A stretch of DNA of 64,000 nucleotides from Enterococcus termitis (GTDB lineage Bacteria > Bacillota > Bacilli > Lactobacillales > Enterococcaceae), in contig NZ_MIJY01000044.1 in assembly GCF_001730305.1 (NCBI RefSeq), positions 124,001-188,000 of the forward strand, read 5' to 3'. Below, in pieces: positions 17,364 to 26,144 of this stretch; positions within the stretch are counted from its first letter, which is position 1, and every line of letters starts with the position of its first letter. A program made the translations under genes and the position numbers. The notes under the pieces are model-generated. The model had not been told where the DNA came from. It worked only from the letters and a program-made list of their open reading frames with translations, and did not search any database.

Positions 17364-18485
17364 ATGGCAAAGTTAAAGGCAATGGTTGTTTTTGGGACAT
17401 GGGCTGAAGCAGTAAAGCTTTTACCATTAGTCAAGGAAATGCAAGAACAACCGCTGCATTTTGTCCCTGTTCTTGTTTTAACTGGTCCCAAGGAGGAATG
17501 GCTGAATCAGATCATGGACTATTTTGATCTAGTGCCAGACTATCAGCTAGTGATAAATGAAGATCAGTCATATACGAAAGTAACTGCCAACGTTTTGACT
17601 AAGATAGATCAGATTTTTTGTGAAGAACGTCCTAACGTGTTGTTAGTTCAAGGTGCAAGCGTAGCTTCACTGGCGATCAGTTTAGCCGCAACTTATCATC
17701 AAATCACTATTGGTCATGTTGACGCTGGTCGTAGAACGCAAAACAAATACGAGCCATTTCCGGAAGAGATCAATCGACAGGTGATGGATACTTTAGCAAA
17801 TATTCATTTTGCACCAACAGAACTGAATCGCTATAATTTGCTTTTAGAAAATCAAGAAGCTGCGGCAATTTGTGTTACTGGGAGTCTTGTTATAGAGCTT
17901 GCGAAACAATTACCAAAAATAGACGTACAACATTCACTCGTTGAGCAAATAAACGTGTCCGGGAAAAAACTACTTTTTTTTACGATGAGTAGAAAAGAAA
18001 ATTGGGGCACCCCGATGGAAAAAACGTTTAGAGGGATCAAACAATTTGCGGAACAATATCGTGATTCATTTGCTGTGGTTTTCTTGTTGCCGCATGATTC
18101 TTTTGCACAAGAGAGGGCTAGAGATCAGTTTGAGAACATCGAAAATATCCATTTATTACAGCTGGATGAAATAAAGTCAATGCATGCTTTCTTAAGTAAT
18201 GCTCATATCATTGTTACAGATTCAGAGATTATCCAAGAGTTGTCACCTCTATTAAGTGTACCTGTCTTAGTACTGCGAGATATCACGGAATATCCCGAAA
18301 GCGTTATGACAGGTTCTTTAAAGCTGGTGGGGACCGAAACGGCTGATGTGAGACGCGAATTGTCGCGCCTAGTCGACTCTGTGCAAGAGTATCAAAAAAT
18401 GATTGCTACTGCCGATCCCTATGACAATACGTTCGTTTGTAAGAGAATGATTGATTGTTTAAAAAATAAAGTAGTACCTAACTAA
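17364..18485 (+). CDS. UDP-GlcNAc 2-epimerase (WecB/MnaA) homologue, catalytic residues lost
   Basis: 373 residues, the usual length, with ribosome site GAAGGAGG. The fold is clear throughout: FGTWAEAVK, GHVDAGRRT, PFPEEINRQ, RKENWG, LVLRDITEYPE and LVGTE. Standard enzymes read FGTRPEAIK, HGDT, GHVEAGLRT, THRREN and TDSGGIQEE. Here Arg-Pro is Trp-Ala (13-14), the HGDT Asp is Ala98, the GHVEAG Glu is Asp120, the HRREN His is Ser209 and TDSGG is TDSEI. The Asp, Glu and His are catalytic in E. coli WecB, so normal epimerase activity is unlikely. The frame is intact, which suggests a retained non-enzymatic or altered role in the adjoining polysaccharide cluster. Confidence 0.8.
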   Translation: MAKLKAMVVFGTWAEAVKLLPLVKEMQEQPLHFVPVLVLTGPKEEWLNQIMDYFDLVPDYQLVINEDQSYTKVTANVLTKIDQIFCEERPNVLLVQGASVASLAISLAATYHQITIGHVDAGRRTQNKYEPFPEEINRQVMDTLANIHFAPTELNRYNLLLENQEAAAICVTGSLVIELAKQLPKIDVQHSLVEQINVSGKKLLFFTMSRKENWGTPMEKTFRGIKQFAEQYRDSFAVVFLLPHDSFAQERARDQFENIENIHLLQLDEIKSMHAFLSNAHIIVTDSEIIQELSPLLSVPVLVLRDITEYPESVMTGSLKLVGTETADVRRELSRLVDSVQEYQKMIATADPYDNTFVCKRMIDCLKNKVVPN

Positions 18486-18603
18486 AAATAACCACGATAT
18501 GCGTAAAAGCTTCGCTGTTCCAAGGACATTTTAATTGCTTTTATACTTGATAACTCTATAATAATGATGAACCTATTAAAGAGTGAGGTATGGAGGAAAT
18601 TTG

Positions 18604-19794
18604 ATGGAAGAAGAACAGTTTAGTATCACATTACCTGAAAAAGTAGTAGAGGAACTTCAACTAAAAGGAGAAACAGAAGTAATAGTAAGTATTGACGAAA
18701 AAAAACTGATTATTGAACCTGCTAAGAAAATGGTTGGTAATCAAACGATTTCGCTGCGCTGGTTCTTGATTCCGACAATCATCACTAGTTTGATCTTTTT
18801 TGCGTATTTCTTCATTTCTAGTACGAGCCAAATTACATTAGTTGGACCATTTTCTATTGCAAATTTTGTCTTGTCATTAGGAGTAGTAAGTGGTGTTTTC
18901 AGCTTTTTATTCTTTTTCATTAAAGGAAAAAGAAATCAAATTACTACAAAATCAACAGATATTCATTGGCGTAATTTTCCAACGATTCTGCTATCATTTA
19001 TCATTATTTTGGTTTTTTCGTTATTAGTGTTTTTTAAAGTCATTGGTCTCGTTTTTATTGGTGCTTCATTTGATAAATATACGGCTACATTGCTCTTTTT
19101 CGTGTTTGTTGGATTTGTGAATTACTTTATGATTTATTCTGCGTTATCCATTACGTTGTCAAAATTGATGAATTTACTGATATTTGTGATTGTTGGCGGA
19201 GTTTTACTTGCGATGATCACCAATCGCGATCATCAGTGGTGGCAGTACAATTTTAGTTTTTTAGGAACCATGGAAGCGACAAAAAGTTGGCAGTTTAATG
19301 TTACATTGATGTTTTCTGCCTTATTGATGGTCGCGTTGATCGATACGTTGTTTGTTGAGCTGCAAAAAGCGGTTCCTCATAGTAAACGTTTGACGATTTT
19401 ACGTATTCTTTTAACACTGACGGCTTTGGATCTTGGAGCAGTAGGACTTTTTCCTTATACAGAAACAGGTCCTTTTCAAGGCGTACACAATCAAGTGGCG
19501 GGGTATCTTGTTTATTTGATCGTGGTTTTGATTATCGGGATCAAGTGGCTGTTGCCTCATGTTTCAAAAGAATTTCTGACCTTTTCATATTTGATCGCCT
19601 TAGTTTTAGTGATCGTATGTGTGCTGTTTCAAGGGACCCATTATCTTTCTTTGACTGCATTTGAATTATTGGCATTCATGATCGCTTTTAGCTGGATCGT
19701 TCTGTTGTTGCAGAACCTGCAGAAAATGGCAAAAAATATCAATAGCAGCTTTAAGGCTGAAATTAAACCGCAATCAAAAGAGCGTTCTGAATAA
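18604..19794 (+). CDS. AbrB-like head fused to DUF998-like polytopic membrane protein
   Basis: 396 residues from the ATG at 18604, which has GGAGGAAA upstream; a GTG at 18583 would put that site inside the gene. Residues about 4-42 (FSITLPEKVVEELQLKGETEV then KKLIIEPAK) resemble the swapped-hairpin AbrB/MazE fold. About ten membrane helices follow, with GLFPYTETGPFQGVHNQVAG like the conserved part of DUF998 proteins. An AbrB-type hairpin tied to a membrane domain could sense or bind DNA at the membrane; this is inference. The gene stands alone with a strong terminator. Confidence 0.6.
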   Translation: MEEEQFSITLPEKVVEELQLKGETEVIVSIDEKKLIIEPAKKMVGNQTISLRWFLIPTIITSLIFFAYFFISSTSQITLVGPFSIANFVLSLGVVSGVFSFLFFFIKGKRNQITTKSTDIHWRNFPTILLSFIIILVFSLLVFFKVIGLVFIGASFDKYTATLLFFVFVGFVNYFMIYSALSITLSKLMNLLIFVIVGGVLLAMITNRDHQWWQYNFSFLGTMEATKSWQFNVTLMFSALLMVALIDTLFVELQKAVPHSKRLTILRILLTLTALDLGAVGLFPYTETGPFQGVHNQVAGYLVYLIVVLIIGIKWLLPHVSKEFLTFSYLIALVLVIVCVLFQGTHYLSLTAFELLAFMIAFSWIVLLLQNLQKMAKNINSSFKAEIKPQSKERSE

Positions 19795-19808
19795 TTTTGT
19801 TCGTGAAT

Positions 19809-19870
19809 CATAAAAAGTGAAGCAGTGAATGGTCATCTCTTGTGAGACCATGATGCTTCACTTTTTTTGT
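19809..19870. terminator. Bidirectional terminator
   Basis: AAAAAGTGAAGCA pairs with TGCTTCACTTTTT, with an inner ATGGTC/GACCAT stem, and T-runs face both ways. It lies between converging genes and overlaps the last codons of the minus-strand gene. Confidence 0.8.
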
Positions 19871-20720
19871 CAAGATAGCGAGACATCAACTCCATGTGAT
19901 GCATAACAGCTGCTTTACGCATAACGCCCATTCCAGGGAATTTATCTGCTGAAAAAGCTTTCAACAGTAAATCAAGTCCTAAGGTTGTTTCACCTGCACA
20001 TAATTGCTTTTCCCAGTGAATGATGTTTTCCATTAATTCAAAGAACTGTTCCTTTTGAGAGGCGCCTTCTTCTGTGGCAAGAAAATGATGGATCCTCAAC
20101 GTTTCCTGTTCGAAGTAGACTAAATGCAGACTTAAAAATTTGGAAGGATAACTTTGTTCATAATAGATACGGCTATCGATCGAAAAATCACTAAAGCCAA
20201 CAAAGCCCTTTTTTGGGAATGTTAGATGAGCCGTTGAAAATAATTCATCCGGACATTCTTGATAAAATTCAGCTTTGGGAAGACGAGTATAGAGATCTTG
20301 AGAAAGGATTTTTGGTCCAGTGACTTTTTGCAATAATCGGAATTCTTCTGAAATCAAGACAGGAACTTGATTAGACTGCCAATCACTTTCCAGCACTGGT
20401 GCGGCACGCTCAACAATAAAAAGCTGGCACGAATCTTGAAAGGTTTCAATCGGTTGATCGATCACCAACGCTTTAGGTGCAGCTAGAGACGTTAGATATT
20501 CTGCGCCGGAAAACGTTAAAAAATCACCTGCCTGAGGATTCTGCACGATATAAAAAGGATGCTCATTCTTTTGAACTTCTATTAAGAACTTTTTCAAAGT
20601 GGTTGAGTTTTTGACTGGATCAATAATTGGTACAATTTTTTTTGATAAACGACCGCTGGCTAAAAGTGTGGTCAGTGCCAACAAGTCAAACTGTTTTCCG
20701 CGAAAATATGGATAGTACAT
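19833..20720 (-). CDS. sce7725-family protein
   Basis: 295 residues. The opening MYYPYFRGKQFDLLALTTL is the family hallmark, and the barrel-like first half (VPIIDPVK, ALVIDQPIE, VPVLISEE, FVGFSDFSID) fits the beta-protein type TIM barrel seen in sce7725 proteins. The closing MRKAAVMHHMELMSRYL is helical. The function of the family is not known. It is usually encoded beside a PD-(D/E)XK-like protein, as here, where the two genes touch (the stop of the upstream gene and this start share base 20720), so they form a translational pair. Confidence 0.72.
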   Translation of the reverse strand: MYYPYFRGKQFDLLALTTLLASGRLSKKIVPIIDPVKNSTTLKKFLIEVQKNEHPFYIVQNPQAGDFLTFSGAEYLTSLAAPKALVIDQPIETFQDSCQLFIVERAAPVLESDWQSNQVPVLISEEFRLLQKVTGPKILSQDLYTRLPKAEFYQECPDELFSTAHLTFPKKGFVGFSDFSIDSRIYYEQSYPSKFLSLHLVYFEQETLRIHHFLATEEGASQKEQFFELMENIIHWEKQLCAGETTLGLDLLLKAFSADKFPGMGVMRKAAVMHHMELMSRYLDKKSEASWSHKR

Positions 20721-21394
20721 TAGTTTTCCTCCAATAATCGTTGTTCCAGCTTAAAATACGCTTCACGAGTAGCCTCTAGTTCTTCTTTCAATGCCTCAAT
20801 CGTTTGATTGCAAATATCCTCTGAAAAACGATCATAGAAATTTATACCTCCACCAAAAAGATCATAGTCCGGCTGTCTTTTTTTCAGCTCCTTGTATAGC
20901 TGATCCGTTGAAAATACTCGAAGACCTCGGGCTGTTTGCTTAGCTTTACCGACTTCTCTAGCTTGTGCGGTAATCAAACGAAAAAGCAGCTCAGATTCTG
21001 TTACGAGTAGTTCTTGCCTTTGGGGCTTTTTTTCTACTGTAAAATATCCAGGTAACATTTGATCTTCTGTTGAGCTATAAGAATGATAGACCAGAGCACC
21101 GATAGATTTTGGGATTTCTGCTTTGACTTTTTCAAAAAGAGCTTCGGGCAATACGAAATAATTATAATGACCAATAAAGGATAATTTTGCTTTTGAACGG
21201 AAATCGGCCTTACTGGCTTTTAACTCATAGCAGCGCCATTCAAACTGCTTATCGGGTGAAAGCCGGCAGCTAAGAGTGTCGACAATCCCTTGCTCATCAG
21301 GCATGGTGACCTCTTCCACAACCACATCACCATTTTCTCTACAATAGTAATATAAGGTTTCTTCCATTTGGATAGTTAAAGATGTTTTCATCAA
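20720..21394 (-). CDS. PD-(D/E)XK-like (MmcB/sce7726-type) protein paired with sce7725
   Basis: 224 residues. An N-terminal helix with Glu11-Glu12 is followed by a VDTL strand with Asp39, then a YELKAS motif giving Glu57-x-Lys59, and then DFRSKAKLSFIGHYNYFVLPE. This is the core of the restriction-endonuclease-like fold, closest to MmcB-type DNA repair proteins. The C terminus is a long helical, coiled-coil-like segment (about 185-224). Activity on DNA or RNA is plausible because the E-x-K core is intact. Together with the sce7725 partner it forms a two-gene module seen in accessory DNA; role unknown. Confidence 0.65.
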   Translation of the reverse strand: MMKTSLTIQMEETLYYYCRENGDVVVEEVTMPDEQGIVDTLSCRLSPDKQFEWRCYELKASKADFRSKAKLSFIGHYNYFVLPEALFEKVKAEIPKSIGALVYHSYSSTEDQMLPGYFTVEKKPQRQELLVTESELLFRLITAQAREVGKAKQTARGLRVFSTDQLYKELKKRQPDYDLFGGGINFYDRFSEDICNQTIEALKEELEATREAYFKLEQRLLEEN

Positions 21395-21476
21395 TGACTC
21401 CTTTTCTCTTTTTACCAGAATTTATCATTTAAACGTAATACTAAAATCTAAGACCAACTACCTATAATGATAGTGA

Positions 21477-21766
21477 CGAATTATAAATAGTTGGCGAGCT
21501 TTGTCTATTCCATCTTACGGGCACCTTGCCAAGCGTGAACGTGAAATGAACTTTTATATCATAGTTTCGACTGTACTAGCCGTAGAATTAGATGGTTGAT
21601 CAAAAGGTAAAACTATTATACCAGATAGAGGACCAGAACTTGTACAATACAAATCCTTCAATGAGTTAATTTTAACGACCCTTGGTATTATGGCAACATA
21701 TGAGGTTCTGTTTCAGAAGAATATATAGTAGACCTAGAAAATGTCTGGATTGAAAACACCTTATGA
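21477..21766 (+). pseudogene. Decayed gene fragment, family not recognised
   Basis: A coding-like frame runs from 21477 with text such as SIPSYGHLAKRERE and an in-frame TGA at 21597-21599, then continues as IIPDRGPELVQYKSFNEL and TLGIMATYE. After about 21705 the sense moves to another frame (SEEYIVDLENVWIENTL), which implies a frameshift. Several lesions in a protein-like text mark it as a dead gene. No family could be named. Confidence 0.5.
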
Positions 21767-22122
21767 ATTATTCTATGGTATTCACTAATAATAGAAATAT
21801 AGCCAATAACTTGATATATAGTATGTTACACTATTAATAATAAACATATAGTTAAGAGTAGATGTAATGAAACATTGAAAGTATAGGGGATACGGAAGTA
21901 ACACAAGAAATGTATGACGAAGCATTTAAAACTTGAAAAACGATCCTACAATAGAATTATCCCAGCAAATAATACATGGTTTATTATCCTTTTACTAGAA
22001 CAAATAAAAAGCTTCACTGATATTTCTCTGCATTAAATCCAATTAAACGAAAAGCAGGATAAAATTAGTAATTTTGAAAACCAAAATAAGTAAGAGAATA
22101 AAAGAATGATAGGAGAAAAGCA
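21767..22122 (+). other. Intergenic with scattered coding remnants
   Basis: 356 bases, very AT-rich. Around 21888-21937 one frame reads GDTEVTQEMYDEAFKT before a stop, which looks like another gene remnant. No start with ribosome site was found except GATAGGAG for the next gene. Confidence 0.35.
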
Positions 22123-22638
22123 ATGAGAAAAAAATTTTATAAAATAATCATAAGTATCGGTTTGATCTATGTTGGAGTTCTAATTTCTGGAGTTCAAGTC
22201 AATGCAGCAAGTTTTGATTCTATGAAGGATAATGTTTTAAATGGAGAAGGCAAATTGATACACCCCAACCTTTACAGAGAAATGACAGAAGAGGAAAAAG
22301 AAGACTTCAAAGATGATCCAGGAGCACCCACGCAGATAAACCGAGCCATGACAGAAAAAGAAGTAAACGAGTACATTCGTTATGTAGAAAAATATCAAGA
22401 AGCAAACAATACATCTGAAGTACCGTATGAAGCATATGATTATATTCAATTTATTGCTGAAGAACTAGAAGATGATCAAACTTTAGAAATTACAGATGAT
22501 CTTCGTGCAAAAGCAGAGAAGTTTGCTGAAAAACAAAGTGAGCAGCAAGCGATACAAGATAGTGATGTAAGAAATGAGCAAATAAAGAGTGTAGGACTCC
22601 TTTTTAGAAGTGTAATGGGCATTCAGTGGTTTGATTAG
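22123..22638 (+). CDS. Small secreted protein, unknown
   Basis: 171 residues with ribosome site ATAGGAG. A signal peptide is clear: KKFYK, a hydrophobic core and a likely cut after VNA (about residue 28). The mature protein is acidic and helical, with EMTEEEKEDFKDDPGAP and AMTEKEVNEYIRYVEKYQEA. It ends SVMGIQWFD, with no anchor. No family is recognised. It is alone between decayed sequence on both sides, so it may be the survivor of a larger accessory cluster. Confidence 0.6.
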   Translation: MRKKFYKIIISIGLIYVGVLISGVQVNAASFDSMKDNVLNGEGKLIHPNLYREMTEEEKEDFKDDPGAPTQINRAMTEKEVNEYIRYVEKYQEANNTSEVPYEAYDYIQFIAEELEDDQTLEITDDLRAKAEKFAEKQSEQQAIQDSDVRNEQIKSVGLLFRSVMGIQWFD

Positions 22639-23017
22639 TTTCTATATAATCCAGTTTCGTTCTGATAATATATTCAAACGTTTCCCTGATCAATAATTAG
22701 GGGAACTCAATGAAGTATAGGCAATTGATCCTTTTGAGAACACTGCTCTTACAAGATTATCAAGTGTTCGATAAAGTTGCTCAAAATAAAAAGCATTAGT
22801 TAATGGAAGCAAAATTCACCAAAAGTTGTCTAGTATTTGATACTAACTCCTTAGTGTTTAGTTTTTATTGCATGTTTTAAACGATGAATTAGTAATTTGA
22901 AGGGGAGTGACCGAGTTTTGCTGTTGCAAAAAAATTAGTTGTAGTCATTTTATTAGAATAGTGTAGATTTATTATATACAAGTTAAAGGTCTAATATAAT
23001 TTTTTAGGAGAAATATT
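22639..23017 (+). other. Intergenic upstream of exporter gene
   Basis: 379 AT-rich bases. A 28-codon frame near 22710 has no convincing ribosome site. The last 60 bases are the likely promoter region of the ABC exporter gene, which has TTAGGAG as ribosome site; no clean -35/-10 pair stands out. Confidence 0.35.
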
Positions 23018-24616
23018 ATGAGTCTATTTATTACCTATATCAAAAATAAAAAAAGTAAGATAATAATATTACTACTATTGACTCTATTCAATTCTTTGAG
23101 TCTAATTCCAATACCATACCTTAGCAAATATCTTGTCGATGTTATACTGCTTTCAAAGAAATATGAGGATATTTGGTTATATATAATAATTATTGTAGTT
23201 GTCATGATATTTCAGTTGATTTTTGGAAGAATCAGTGTGAAATTTTCAGCAAAGTTTTTTCAGCAATTTTTGTATGAAATAAGAAAAAAAATATTTAAGA
23301 ATTATTTTTCTTGTAATGAAGGAAAGAGTTCAGTATTAAGTACAATAATACTTAGTGATTCTGAACTTTACGTTAACAATGTATCAATTGTGGTGACAAC
23401 TGTATTAGCAAACGTTTTTACTGGAATTTCATACGTTTTTGTGATGGTTCTTATTAGCTGGAAATTAGCAATGATTACATTTCTCTTCATACCTGCCTAT
23501 ATAATCTGGATAGCGTATATAAGTGTTAAATTAGAAATTCTTGCTGAGAAACAGCAAATTTCTAAAGATAGTTTATTAAAAGAGGTAAACAATTATATTT
23601 CTAGTAAAGAGGTAATTAAAATATTTAATTTTTTTAGAATAGTTGTACAGTCTTTTGATAAAGTTATTATTAAAAATAAACGCTTAAATATTAAGATGTT
23701 AACATATCAAAATTTTATTAATATTGTTTCTGGCGTGATTGTGACAGCAGCATCTGTTGTTCCACTCCTTGTCGGTGTGAATCTTGTAAAAGGTGGAAAC
23801 ATGACTATTGGAGATTTGATTGCTTTTAATTCATATAGCGGGTTACTATTTTCCCCTATTACTCAACTTATAGGGACACTAGCAAATGTTCGAGTAGCAA
23901 ATGTTTATAAAACAAGAATAGAGGCTTTTGATTTTCAACATGAAGCAAGAAAAATTAAGAATGTAGATGATAATATTACAGAAATTAAACTGGAAAATTT
24001 ATCTATTTATTCTGAGAAACAATTGATATTGAAAGGAATCAACTTGAATATTCATAATGGTGATTGGGTGCGATTGTACGGAGCAAACGGTAGTGGAAAA
24101 TCTTTATTTTTGAAGACGGTAGCCAAACTATATACTGATTACAAAGGTGAAATCAGTATAAATAGTGAGGTGAATAGTACTATCGTGAATAAAAAAATAG
24201 TATATATTTCCAGTATACATGGGTTTCCATTGCAAAATTTATATCAAGAGATGACGGCAAGTAATACAGTTGACCATATAGAAATAGTAAATGTTTTAAA
24301 ATTGGTAGGGTTAAGCGATAAAATATCACATTTGAAAGAGAATATTTTTACTTCTAATAGTGAAATAGTAGAAAAATTTAGTACAGGTGAATTACAAAAA
24401 TTGAGATTAGCTAGAGCTCTCATAAGGAAACCAGATTTTTTATTTTTAGATGAAATTTTTTCCAATATAGAACTAACGCAAGCTGTTGATATATTAAAAA
24501 AAATACATTGTAAATACCCTGATCTATCATTGATCCTTGTAGAACATCATTTTCCATACTCGGAATTATTTAAAAAGGAATTACATATAGAAAATAAAAC
24601 AATAGTTATACCTTAA
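23018..24616 (+). CDS. ABC exporter, fused permease and ATPase (peptide-type)
   Basis: 532 residues. Five or six membrane helices fill residues about 15-300 in the type IV (B-type) exporter layout. The ATPase domain has Walker A GANGSGKS at 355-362, a signature FSTGE at 454-458 in place of LSGGQ, Walker B FLFLDE at 474-479 with the catalytic Glu, and the switch His in LVEHH (about 510). There is no N-terminal C39 peptidase domain. The very AT-rich gene begins a unit that continues with a small minus-strand membrane gene, a radical SAM gene and a coupled small gene. Export of the modified product is the natural reading; this is inferred. Confidence 0.82.
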   Translation: MSLFITYIKNKKSKIIILLLLTLFNSLSLIPIPYLSKYLVDVILLSKKYEDIWLYIIIIVVVMIFQLIFGRISVKFSAKFFQQFLYEIRKKIFKNYFSCNEGKSSVLSTIILSDSELYVNNVSIVVTTVLANVFTGISYVFVMVLISWKLAMITFLFIPAYIIWIAYISVKLEILAEKQQISKDSLLKEVNNYISSKEVIKIFNFFRIVVQSFDKVIIKNKRLNIKMLTYQNFINIVSGVIVTAASVVPLLVGVNLVKGGNMTIGDLIAFNSYSGLLFSPITQLIGTLANVRVANVYKTRIEAFDFQHEARKIKNVDDNITEIKLENLSIYSEKQLILKGINLNIHNGDWVRLYGANGSGKSLFLKTVAKLYTDYKGEISINSEVNSTIVNKKIVYISSIHGFPLQNLYQEMTASNTVDHIEIVNVLKLVGLSDKISHLKENIFTSNSEIVEKFSTGELQKLRLARALIRKPDFLFLDEIFSNIELTQAVDILKKIHCKYPDLSLILVEHHFPYSELFKKELHIENKTIVIP

Positions 24617-24631
24617 GGTATAACTATTGTT
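24598..24631. terminator. Perfect palindromic bidirectional terminator
   Basis: AACAATAGTTATACC is exactly mirrored by GGTATAACTATTGTT around a 4-base loop. It covers the ends of both the exporter gene and the converging small membrane gene. Confidence 0.8.
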
Positions 24632-24911
24632 ACTTAAATAGATTAAAAATACCTTGAATAAAAACAAAAATACCTGCAATTAATGTTGAAATACCTGAGA
24701 TAAATAAAATTTTTTTTCCAGTATCCGTCAAAGGTGTATTTATTGAAATAGAAAGTATATTTGTGTTTTTTTTCACTAAAAGAAGATAAGAAGTTATTAA
24801 TAGAAATAGTGAAATTAAAAAAAGTTCTAAATATTTCGGTAATGAGAGTATCATAATGAATAAAAATAGTAGCAATGCAAGTGAAATGTATACAATTTTC
24901 CCAATATTCAT
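24630..24911 (-). CDS. Small three-helix membrane protein, candidate immunity protein
   Basis: 93 residues with AGGAGGAC before the start. Hydrophobic helices at about 5-24, 28-47 and 66-90 are joined by short loops with NTPLTDTGKK. Length and hydrophobicity resemble bacteriocin self-immunity proteins, but no named family is recognised. It is transcribed divergently from the radical SAM gene, and the shared upstream region holds a pair of identical 11-base sites, so both transcripts may answer to one regulator. Confidence 0.55.
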   Translation of the reverse strand: MNIGKIVYISLALLLFLFIMILSLPKYLELFLISLFLLITSYLLLVKKNTNILSISINTPLTDTGKKILFISGISTLIAGIFVFIQGIFNLFK

Positions 24912-24938
24912 GTAAGTCCTCCTACTTTAAATTATTTT

Positions 24939-25001
24939 AACTAGGTTAATCTTAACATATTTAGAAAAGCAAAACAATTTGCGTGTTGCTAACTAGGTTA
25001 A
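24939..25001. promoter_or_regulatory. Paired 11-base direct repeats in a divergent promoter region
   Basis: AACTAGGTTAA occurs at 24939-24949 and again at 24991-25001. The copies are 52 bases apart, about five helical turns, so both face the same side of the DNA. The first copy runs into TCTTAAC, making an imperfect GTTAA/TTAAC dyad. The position between the divergent small membrane gene and radical SAM gene suggests operators. Confidence 0.5.
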
Positions 25002-25085
25002 GATATTTCTGTCAAAGTGCTTGTATTTGTTCTCGTTTGTGATAATATTAACAATATAAAGTACCAAAAGGAGATGTCTAATGCT

Positions 25086-26144
25086 ATGAAAAGACCATAT
25101 GTAGTTACTGCGGCTATACTAACCACTGATAAATGTTCAGCAGCGTGTAAAGAATGTTGTTTTCAGTGTACACCTAAAAATAATAATCGACTAAGTTTAG
25201 AAGAAATGAAGTTATTTATTGATGAACTAGTAAATGATTTTCATGAAGTAAATTCTGTTGTATTTACAGGAGGCGAGTGTTTTCTTTTAAATGAAGACTT
25301 ATATTCGATTATAGAGTATTCTACTTCAAAAGGTTTAGCAACTAGATGTGTTACTAATGGATTTTGGGGTAAAGATAAAAATAGAGCTTTGGAAACCGTA
25401 AAAAAATTGAAAGAGTGCGGGTTGATAGAATTGAATTTTTCTACAGGAGATAACCATCAAGAATGGGTTCCTTTTCAGAATATTGTGAATGCTTCATTAG
25501 CTGCGTTGCAATTTGATATATCTGTGGTTATTTCTGTTGAAAATCACAGTTCAGCTGTATTCAAAATTGAAGATGTTTACAAAAATAAAGAAATAGAAGA
25601 TTTTATGAAAAAAAATGAGAAACCAGAATTGTTTAGTGTAATAAGTTCTTTGTGGATTCCTTTTCATAAAGATGTTAGTTATTCATATAATTTTAAAATT
25701 GATAAGAGTGAGGAAAAGCAAGAAAGTGTCATTAGAGGATGTGATTCTATACTAGAGTATATTGGATTAAATCCTAAAAATGAAGTGATATCTTGCTGCG
25801 GCTTAACTATATCATATATAGATTCCATGAACTTAGGGAAATTGAACGATAATTCATTACTATCACTTTACAAAGAACAGTTAGATGATTTTTTAAAAAT
25901 TTGGATATGGGTTGATGGCACAGAATACATCTATAATAAAATAACTACGTCGCTTAATATAGAAAAAAATGAGAACTTAGTTCACCCGTGTCAATTTTGT
26001 GCTGAAATATATAATAATAAATTATTAACCTCTTATTTCGAACAAATAAAAGACGAAGATGTTTTAGAAGTATTAAATAAATATCATGTGAAGTTGAAAA
26101 CTATAAATAAATCTAATTTGAAAGGGAGTGTTCTAAATGGTTGA
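25086..26144 (+). CDS. Radical SAM peptide-maturase-like protein
   Basis: 352 residues from the ATG at 25086, twelve bases after AAGGAG; a nearer in-frame ATG at 25074 abuts that site. Cys17, Cys21 and Cys24 form CxxxCxxC, followed by further Cys at 25 and 28. VVFTGGECF gives the GGE motif that binds SAM. The C-terminal third has a second Cys set, RGCDS, ISCCGL and HPCQFC, as in SPASM or twitch domains that hold extra FeS clusters in peptide maturases. The last codons overlap the start of the next gene, tying it to that product as probable substrate. The reaction cannot be predicted from sequence. Confidence 0.78.
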   Translation: MKRPYVVTAAILTTDKCSAACKECCFQCTPKNNNRLSLEEMKLFIDELVNDFHEVNSVVFTGGECFLLNEDLYSIIEYSTSKGLATRCVTNGFWGKDKNRALETVKKLKECGLIELNFSTGDNHQEWVPFQNIVNASLAALQFDISVVISVENHSSAVFKIEDVYKNKEIEDFMKKNEKPELFSVISSLWIPFHKDVSYSYNFKIDKSEEKQESVIRGCDSILEYIGLNPKNEVISCCGLTISYIDSMNLGKLNDNSLLSLYKEQLDDFLKIWIWVDGTEYIYNKITTSLNIEKNENLVHPCQFCAEIYNNKLLTSYFEQIKDEDVLEVLNKYHVKLKTINKSNLKGSVLNG

